A stretch of 64,000 nucleotides of DNA, taken from Bathynomus jamesi. Taxonomy: Eukaryota; Arthropoda; Malacostraca; Isopoda; Cirolanidae. A program made the translations under genes and the position numbers. Under the pieces are notes generated by a model, which ran no database searches, had not been told where the DNA came from, and was given only the letters and a program-made list of their open reading frames with translations. Below are positions 56,474 to 64,000 of this stretch, piece after piece (position 1 is the stretch's first letter; each line of letters opens with the position of its first letter). The DNA lies in assembly GCA_023014485.1 (NCBI GenBank), contig JAJOZX010012043.1, positions 1 to 64,000 on the forward strand, written 5' to 3'.

Positions 56474-59210
56474 AGGGTGGTCCATAATTTCACTTTTTAA
56501 AATTGTTAATGGTCCAACGGGCTAATGTTGTGGGCATTGGTGCAAGAAACAACATGGTTACCAGTTTTTGGAGTTCCGGTAATATCAGACCCCCCCCACA
56601 CCCCCAATTTATATGGGACCTAAAAATTTGACTGAGAAAACGAAAGTTTTTCGTCTTCTCTGTGAATAAACACATGACTATATTATTTTTTCTTGGTAAT
56701 AATATATTATTTTAATTAATTATATATTCTAGGGGGTGTTACTGCCACCCTGAAACATCATCCCAGGCAGCTTCGCGGCGATGGGTTCGAAATTAGACCA
56801 GCTTATCAAGCCAGCTACAGTATATTTCGAGTGGGAACAAACCTGATTCCAGGTCCCCATCATTTTTTTTTTGCATTTATTTTTAAACAAAAATGAATTC
56901 CTTTTACAATGATTAAAAAATTATACCCAAGTTTAATTAAAAAGATAAATACTTCTGCATAACATTACACGATAAACGCTCACTTAACATAATTATACAT
57001 GTCAGCCAAAGATTTTTTCTTGAAGAAGGCGTCGATGTTGCTCTATAACTTTTACCAGAAATTGTTTTTGTGATTCATCATTAACAATTCTGTCTTTGAA
57101 ATCTTCAATCAGCTTGATTGCTCTCCCTGCAGGATCATTCACAACTTTCATATTTTTGACAAAGTTCTCCATAACTTGGAAAGATTTGCAATTTTTCCAA
57201 GAAGTAACAGGTTCATTTAGCCAGTCACCACTAGTACCCAAGCATTGGAAAACAATTGAAGAACCCTTACCAACTAACTGACACAGCTTAGTTGTATTTG
57301 TTAGCTTAGGGAAGATTGGCTGACCTTTGGGAGGAGGGTGTTGCGGGTTGATTTGACAGACTTTCTTCATTGACTTTGCAATCAGACTTTTTTCTGCATC
57401 TGAAATTTGCCGGAAAACAAAGCAAGTGGTACTAGTTCCTCAATCAGATACCATAGCTGACCATTTAATCCCTTAAGAGCACTGGATGCTACATCGTGAT
57501 CATAATTTTTATATTCAATGAGTTCATTACAAAGATTTAAATCGTTGACAGGTGCATCACAGGCGACGGAAGCAAGCAACCAAGGTTTTATATAGTAGAG
57601 GCAGTTGAATACGCACATTCTCTCTAGTTTTGCTATCATATTTGAATCATACCCAGCTTGATCAGAGAATGCGTACATCTTTGCTGGATACAATACAGAT
57701 GGCATCCACCTCGCATAGTGTACTGCCCCAGGCTTAGCCCATCTCACACCAGTGTTTGAGACGTTTTCCCCAAGAAGTAATAGAGCAACCTCAGCACATT
57801 CTCTGTAGTCGCCTCTGGGAAATAGAGGTGAACTAGCTGGATTAAGTGCATCTTTTAGAAAATCTTTTACCTCAGAAGCTTTGGCTCTCAATTGGCGATT
57901 TTTAAATTTTAGTGTTTTTGTTGGTAGTGTTATGTCCAGTTTTGGCCAAATATTTAATCTGAAGCTTTTAAACATTTCATTTCATTTCATTCTTTGGCTA
58001 TACGAGAGATTCAGCCAATCAGCCGGGTCAGAAACCATTTGAGAATCGAAAATGCGAATTCTTTTTTTAGGATTTCTTTGAGCCGAAGGTTGAAAGTCGG
58101 AATCATTTGATTCATTACTTGATTCGTCATTATCTATAGGAATGTCATCATCAGGTGGGATATTAATTTTTTCACCACTGGGTCCTGCATCCATGTCTGC
58201 TAAGAGTTTTTCTTTTCTCTCTACGTCATGTCGAATTCTTTGGTTTCGTCTTTCTGTCCGAGTTACATAAAACTTAGCAAGGCTGGAGACGTACATATTC
58301 CGAATAGTTCTTTGATCTTCAAGGAATTTTATATCTTCGCTTTTGTTTCTTGTTGTTCTCATTCTGTCTTTCATTATTGTTTCAATAGCATCTGCTGCCG
58401 ATATATCCAACAGCATATCTAATTTTTTACAAAAAATATCCTTTTTATCTTCAAAAGTATTCCTGTTTTTGTGTTTTTTCAGTGTTTCATACTCATTAAC
58501 TAAAGTCAGAATCTTTTCTTTTGGTCTTCTGCTTTTGGAAATATCTTGCGTTTTAATGCCAGCTAAGTCCCAGAATTTTTTAACTTCATTAAGTACAACT
58601 GTTGCAGCCTCTTCTTTATTGTTCATAACCATATCATTTCTTTTTAAATGATAGAAATGCTGAAGTGCATCTGATTGGGATGGTAGCTGGAATAGTCCTG
58701 TAGGAATCAGTTCATCTTTAAGATTACCAATAATTGGATCATAACTGCTTTTTCTTAACTTTATATTTAATTTCTTAGGAGTAGCCATGATATTCATTTA
58801 AAATAAGATTAGAATCAACCAAGTGAAAAATGCATCATATACTATATACATCATTGGATATCTGAAAAACACACAAAATATTGGCTTAATCAACTGTTAT
58901 AGAACATTTCTATGTATACTATTACGAATAAATAATCAATTTATACACCAAAATGTGCAAAGTTGATTTCTGAATAAATTATATTCAATATGTATGCTTT
59001 TATTTAAGATTAAATATGATTAATCTTAAAAAAATGCTTAAAAGATGTCGTTTTTACTCAGTTTTTTTACTATGCAATATAAATTGGGGGTGGGTCTGAT
59101 ATTACCGGAACTCCAAAAACTGGGAACCATGTTGTTTCTTGCACCAATGCCCATAACATTAGCATGTTGGACCATTAAAAATTTTATAAAGTGAAATTAT
59201 GGACCACCCT
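56474..59210 (-). mobile_element. Transposon C: unclassified TIR element with about 125-bp ends
   Basis: AGGGTGGTCCATAATTTCAC at both ends (inverted at 59210), with about 125 bp nearly identical between ends (GCATTGGTGCAAGAAACAAC, TTTTTGGAGTTCCGGTAATA). AATGTACAGT stands immediately outside both ends (56464-56473, 59211-59220), a 10-bp target duplication. It abuts the right end of B, so it inserted into B's flank. One gene on the minus strand. The high similarity of its ends suggests it is younger than B, whose ends are more diverged. Confidence 0.85.
57002..58797 (-). pseudogene. Transposon C protein, same broad family as B, two breaks
   Basis: 58797-57982 is open (271 codons): ATVVLNEVKKFWDLAGIKTQ, FCKKLDMLLDISAADAIE, IKFLEDQRTIRNMY, then an acidic linker and NPKKRIRIFDSQMV. 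A TGA follows inside a run of ATGAA units. The same frame then continues 57975-57382 with PRGDYRECAEVALLLLGE, KPGAVHYARWM, DAPVNDLNLCNELIEY and QLWYLIEELVPLALF. A one-base shift near 57420 leads to RQISDAEKSLIAKSM and the last 122 codons ending at 57002. Together about 590 residues. The LD-LxDI and FL-DQR spacing parallels LDTLFDI and ELEWLHYQR in B. RGDY and PGA-x-H-x-ARWM I remember from many uncharacterised arthropod proteins; their chemistry is unknown to me. Confidence 0.65.
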
Positions 59211-59220
59211 AATGTACAGT

Positions 59221-60360
59221 ATATTAGTTGGGTGGACTCATCTGTATGTTCAGTTTCACTGAAGTGGAGTTAAAATACAGTAAACACGTGTGATTGCCCC
59301 CAAATGTCGCCTGAGCCAGAGCAGAAATAGGGTAAGCCGCCAACTCAACTTCACCTGATGCCGGCGGTTAGGAGCAAAGCAGTGCTACACCACAAGGAGT
59401 CCACCGTTTTTCAGCCATTGTTCTCGATCAGTGTTTGAACGGCAATAATCGCTTTTCAGCTACAAACGAATCAGTATCAAAAACGGCCGATTGAGATGGG
59501 TTTAATGCTTTATTTTCAGCATTTATTGCCTGTTTATGTATTTATTATTACAATAAATTTTCACATTAAAAGACTTGGTTTTTAAAAAATAATTAAAGGG
59601 AATGAAGACATTGTGGTATTTCCTGCAATCATTTGCAAACTATTTGGAGATTTTGAAGGCAAAATTGCTGTAAAATTCTTAGAGTTTTACTTTTATAAAA
59701 CACGTTTCTATTCTTTCTACGTTTCCATCAAAAGCTTCTTACTTTCCTACTTCTTTCCTAGATTGGATTTGGATGAAATGAGATAGTGAAAACTCCGGAA
59801 TGTTCGCCTCCTAAAAAATTATTTCAATTAATTCTTTGTTTAAGTTGAAGTGAGATTTTAACCGTACAAAAAAAGTTTGAATCCATCATTGTTTCTTTCC
59901 CTTTGTAACAATTATGTTTCATGTTCCCAACATTAGACATTATTCAGTCTTTTTATTTTATTCTATCATAAAATTATGTTTGCTACATTCCATTATATAT
60001 TTATAAATCATTTTTTGTAACTGTTTCGTTAAAAAATCTTTTACATAATTGTTATAAACAATATAATATCTTCATTAATTAATAAGAACTTTCCTCCATT
60101 AATGACCTGAGGAGTGTAAAAAATGGCATATTGGACGAAAGTGATGAGCTTACTGACTTTTGTGTTTTTTACTTTTTCAGGAATTCGTATGAAAAGACTG
60201 TAAACAAATATTGGTGGATTATCTAAATCAAAGTTGATTTGGTATAAACCTAAACTGTAATTGGGTAAATAGGACTTACAATCTCTTATTAATTACAATT
60301 AAATTAATTTAAATTTATTCAATTAAAGTTTAGATAATTTAAAATTTTATTTTATTTCAG
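59221..60360 (+). other. Remainder of copy 3 intron 2
   Basis: Parallels copy 1 11291-12342 base for base with small differences, for example the extra stretch near 59420-59490. No gene. Confidence 0.7.
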
Positions 60361-60732
60361 TTTTATCCGCATTTGGCGTCGACAAAGATGTAGTGGTGAA
60401 GGTGGATCCAGAAGCCCCACTTGAAAACGTTCTTCTGCAACATCAAATGACTTTGCATCAAGATATGAAACGCATGTTTTTGGAAATAAAGAATCTCTTC
60501 CTCGGATTAAGATCCCCAAACTTTATTCCGAAAGCAAACAAGTAATTCTATTTTCATCATCAAATTCCTTAAGAATGAAAACAGAAGATAAGATTAAGAA
60601 TATATTTGTGATATTTATATGAAATTCAATCTTAATTGAAATCTCCATTTTGAACGTTCATTCTGAATAACTTTTATGACGAATTTAATATTTCTCATTT
60701 TAATTCGTTAATAGTTCTTAAAATGGTTAGAT

Positions 60733-60934
60733 CAGGGGTTCTTAACCTCTTCAGGCTGTAATCTAAATTCTGTTCTCAAGGCTAGCTCGGCAACCAATGC
60801 CTTCAAACATTTCACTCGTAATAGATAATAAAATAAATAATAATGGTAAAATGATTAGCGTTAACATAAGTAAATGATAAATGACAATTTAATAACCCAA
60901 GTTTGCGTCGCGACTCAGAGGTTAAGAACCCCTG
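60733..60934. mobile_element. hAT-type MITE in intron 3, copy 3 allele
   Basis: CAGGGGTTCTTAACCTC and its inverse at the right, with perfect 8-bp duplication GGTTAGAT (60725-60732, 60935-60942). CAGGG-type ends plus 8-bp duplication are classic for hAT. Copy 2 retains a single GGTTATAT at the site and lacks the element. Confidence 0.85.
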
Positions 60935-61310
60935 GGTTAGATATTAGTATTATTTCGTGATGAACTATTTGTGAATGGAAATTTTTAGGTTTTCATTTTT
61001 CATATTGCAGGTATTTATTTTTAGTTCATGCTTCTCCCTACATTATAAAAGGCTCATTTTTTCATTATTCATTATCAGTAATCATTTTAATTCAAGTACT
61101 AGTCGGCGCAAAAAATAAAAATGTACATTTAATTCATAATTATTGTAAATACGTTAGTAATATACTATATACTGTATATATATTTTTTTTTCAACAGCGA
61201 TCTTTTCAGCTTTGGTTCTTTTGGAAGCTCAATTTCAAAAATATCAACATTGAAACCTAATTTAAAATCGATAATCCAAGACAAAACTAACTCAAGGTTG
61301 GTCATATTCT

Positions 61311-61513
61311 GGATCAAATGTAGAATTCGAACCCCAGCCTTTTTTAGTTAGCTTTATAAGGCTAACTAACGAAAATATCATGACCTAACCTAACCAATCG
61401 TCAAGGCCGTACAGTTAACCTAACGATTGGTTAGGTTAGGTCGTGATATTTTCGTTAGTTAGCCTTATAAAGCTAACTAAAAAAGGCTGGGGTCCGAATT
61501 CTACATTTGATCC
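61311..61513. mobile_element. 203-bp foldback element, copy d
   Basis: GGATCAAATGTAGAATTCGA and the inverse TCGAATTCTACATTTGATCC-like right end. Flanks CATATTCT and CACATTCT. Copy 1 has a single CACATTCT at 13227. The ends differ from copies a-c while the hairpin core is the same. Confidence 0.85.
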
Positions 61514-62765
61514 CACATTCTTTTTATATATGTTTTTAATATTAATTACCAATATATATCACTTCGAGCCATCGATGTTAATAAAAACATAAACTAAATA
61601 TTACTTTTTCGTCACTAATTTAGTTAATTTAATAATGAAATTTATTTTAATTGTATTTACATTATATTAGTTAAGCTCATATATTGATTTCTCATTTGAT
61701 TCAGTCAGAAGACATCAGGAGGATGGGGTATCTCACCCTACTTCGGCGATCGACATTTCTACATGCCCACAGATTCAACGTTTCGGTTAGTTTAAGTTTA
61801 AACAAGAGTAACTCAATTTTACGATCATCAAGTTCTAAAGCTTAATTCCTCATTAGGAAAAATAACACATAATTATTTTACTTTTGTAAAATAATAATGG
61901 CGGACTCACGAGACGAACTACATCTCATTCCATAATAAAAAATTCTTTTCTTTGTTTTCAGCGAAGATTTAATAATTTTAATCTTAAAATTAATTAAAGA
62001 ATAAAATAGATTTTGTGAAATTTTAATACTTTTTATGTATACATTCCTCTCATTTGTTCTTCCTAAGACCTACTGATTGCTCCGAAATTCTCGTCGCAGG
62101 AGATACGAAAAGCGGAATCTACCAGATTTATCCATTCAGGTAAAACGGTGACTTTCTACTGCATCAACATCATCTTTATTCATTTCATTAAATGTCTCAT
62201 TTCATTTTTTATGCGTTTCGAGGGATTTAGATGTTTTACTATTGAGCCCTTAAGTTCTCTTTAACGCTTTGATAACATCTTTTAATTAATTGGCCTCATC
62301 CATTCTGGGTGTGTTTCAATTACCAAAAACGAAATAATGCATTACATTTTCAATTTGTTTTAAATGAATCAGTTGTTGAAAATCCGTGTTTATAGTAAAG
62401 GAGATTCGACTATGACCTATTATTTGTTTCTAGATGTCAATGTAGCCGCCCTGTGGATGTATTTTGTGACATGGAAACTGACGGAGGTGGATGGACTGTT
62501 TTCCTTTCCCGAGTCAATGTATCAAAGCCAATTAATTTCACTCGGAACTGGGCCGATTACAAGAAGGGGTTCGGAATGCCAGGTGAAGAGCATTGGTTAG
62601 GTAAGAACTGAGAGCTTCGTGGCTTTGTTCGTCTCATCGACTAGATTTAAATGGATTCATTGATTTTTCCCTCACCAGTTCTGAGAAGGGAAAGGAGAAG
62701 AGTAAACAGTCCGTTATACGTAATTTCTTTGAATTGGTCATTATTTTCTCAGTTGGTGTTATATA

Positions 62766-63976
62766 CAGGGTGTCCCGTAAGTCCGGCATCATAGGAGAAA
62801 TTCATATTTTTCTATTTCTACAAACCATAATTCATATTTTTCTGTTTCTGCAGGCCATAATGTCTGTGAGCAAGGAAGAACGAATCCAGATAATTCTACT
62901 TATAGAAATCGGAGTCAGAGAGAGGCCGCTGCTGAATTTAACAGGCTACATCCAGACCGCGAGCCAATAACACGGAGTTGTGTAAGCAGACTTGTTGCAA
63001 AGTTTAAGGAAACAGGATCCATAGAAGATAAACCACGCAGTGGACCTTCAAGGAGGTCCACTGACGATGATACAGCGACTGCTATCCTGGCTCATTTTAA
63101 CAGAAGTCCCAATAAGTCTCTTCGGCAATTGTCCGCCGAGACAGGAGTGTCGAAAAGTAGCATCTATCGCATTCTTCAGGCTCACAAATGGCATCCATAT
63201 AAACTTCAGATCCTACAGAAATTAAGCGAAGATGATCCCGACCGGCGGATGGAATTTTGTGAATGGGCTACGGAACAATATGCGCGGGATGCCAATTTCC
63301 CGTCCACCATTCTGTTCAGTGACGAGGCTGTTTTTCATGGAAATGGTGAGGTAAATCGACAGAACACCCGCTACTGGTCTCAAAAGAACCCTCACTGGTA
63401 TACCTCTTCGAAGGAACAAGGTGCATCTCGGGTGATGGTATGGTGTGGCATTTGGAAGGATCACATCATAGGCCCCCTCTTTTTCGATGAACATGTCACT
63501 GGAGGCACCTACCTACGTATGCTCAAGGAAGAAGCATTTCCCAGTGTCTTCAACGAAGAAGGAAATTTCCCAACATGGTTCCAGCAAGACGGCGCTCCTG
63601 CACATTACAGCACCCAAGTAAGGGAATACTGTACCAACAATTCCCTGGTCATTAGATAGGACGTCGAGGGCCTGTGGAATGGCCAGCTAGAAGCCCGGAT
63701 CTCACGCCACTAGATTTTTATCTCTGGGGCCACTTGAAAGCGCTGGTATACGCAGAGAAAATTAGGAGTGTTGAACATTTGCGGCAGCGCATTATTGGGG
63801 CATGTAACACCATTACTCCTGACATCATTCACCGTGTGTTTGCTGACTGGGTATCACGTCTGAATTTGTGTATTGAAAACAATGGTGGACATATTGAGCA
63901 CGTTCTGTAAATAAAAGCTTTGGTTTTGCCTTTTTTTATTATTTTTCCTATGATGCCGGACTTATGGGACACCCTG
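62766..63976 (+). mobile_element. Nearly full-length mariner-like element M4
   Basis: 1211 bp. Ends CAGGGTGTCCCGTAAGTCCG and its inverse, flanked by TATA on both sides, where copy 1 (14487) has a single TATA. Sits in intron 7 of copy 3. Terminal motif CAGGG-GTCCC is shared with all other mariner-like pieces in the window. Confidence 0.9.
62860..63910 (+). pseudogene. Mariner-like transposase with two frameshifts
   Basis: MSVSKEERIQIILL, then after a one-base shift REAAAEFNRLHPDREPITRS, RRSTDDDTATAILAHF, ETGVSKSSIYRIL (paired helix-turn-helix), PDRRMEFCEWA, the first catalytic Asp in LFSDEAVFHGNGEVNR, the second in FQQDGAPAHYS. A second shift near 63655 is followed by GRRGPVEWPARSPDLT with the third Asp, PLDFYLWGHLKAL and a C-terminus ending HIEHVL. 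Spacing from second to third Asp is about 37 if the frame is restored. All three catalytic residues are present, so only the two breaks disable it. It cuts and pastes DNA at TA sites. Confidence 0.85.
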
Positions 63977-64000
63977 TATATTCTTCATCCCAATTATCTC

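Larger units (their letters stand above)
43583..62600 (+). pseudogene. Fibrinogen-related lectin, copy 3, exons 1-7 in window, signal peptide frame broken
   Basis: Exons: 43583-43676, 47371-47479, 60361-60541, 61198-61296, 61705-61785, 62068-62139, 62434-62600; exons 8-10 would lie beyond the window. Exons 2-7 have exactly the lengths, phases and splice sites of copy 1 and nearly the same protein (CQCSRPVDVFCDMETDGGGW and RNWADYKKGFG are identical). Exon 1 is 94 instead of 96 nt. One base is missing after ATGAT, giving ATG-ATG-TGA, and another in GGAA(A)CC, so no signal peptide can be made from this start. Intron 2 has grown to about 12.9 kb, mainly by transposons B, C and the tRNA-like clusters. 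Either a very young pseudogene or an assembly error in two short runs. Confidence 0.8.

Noticed and set aside
57382..57975. Programmed frameshift or readthrough in transposon C
   Set aside because: No slippery heptamer with a convincing structure; ordinary decay or slippage in ATGAA and a homopolymer explains the breaks equally well.

Overview
Eukaryotic nuclear DNA, very probably from an arthropod and perhaps a crustacean. The evidence is spliced GT-AG genes with many introns, strong AT bias, (TA)n, (GT)n and (ATT)n microsatellites, a (CCTAA) cluster like the arthropod telomere unit, and mariner, Tc1, hAT, jockey-like, CR1-like and Penelope-like elements. One jockey-like element resembles a family I remember from decapod genomes. 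Nothing bacterial, no operon and no CRISPR array was seen.

The host content is one small gene family encoding secreted fibrinogen-related (tachylectin/ficolin-type) lectins. Copy 1 (+, 4616-17024) can be assembled into 10 exons with phase-matched junctions: 1281 nt, 426 residues, with signal peptide, helical stalk and complete fibrinogen-like domain. Copy 3 (+, from 43583) has exons 1-7 in the window and continues past the right edge. Its exon 1 carries two 1-nt deletions that stop the signal peptide. Copy 2 (-, 40138-32238) keeps exons 3-9 but has lost exon 10 and the 5' exons. A detached inverted fragment at 23.6-26.2 kb holds an exon 2. A broken exon 10 lies at 1632-1776 (-), and the 3' flank of a vanished upstream unit lies at 3.36-3.84 kb. 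The locus therefore looks like an old tandem array that was later inverted and broken. Copies 1 and 3 share insertions that copy 2 lacks, so they are the closer pair.

Region by region: 0-1.1 kb, degenerate transposon gene A (-). 1.1-4.6 kb, remnants and SINEs. 4.6-17 kb, copy 1 with its intronic insertions. 17-19 kb, 3' flank. 20-23.6 kb, two tandem jockey-like LINE copies. 23.6-26.2 kb, inverted exon 2 fragment. 26.2-30.3 kb, CR1-like LINE pieces, a tRNA-like foldback cluster and a hAT fragment. 30.6-40.4 kb, copy 2 inverted, with a Tc1-like element that is itself interrupted by a palindromic mariner. 40.4-42.9 kb, mariner derivatives and foldback elements. 42.9-62.8 kb, copy 3, loaded with insertions, above all two TIR transposons (B 53373-56463, C 56474-59210) side by side. 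62.77-63.98 kb, a nearly complete mariner.

The best candidate for something undescribed is the pair B/C, with relative A. They have 125-140 bp terminal inverted repeats beginning AGGGTG, target duplications readable against the uninterrupted paralogue, and a large protein that I recognise only as a multi-copy uncharacterised family. The paralogous introns also serve as natural empty sites, which prove several other insertions, including a foldback family whose four full copies are each exactly 203 bp.
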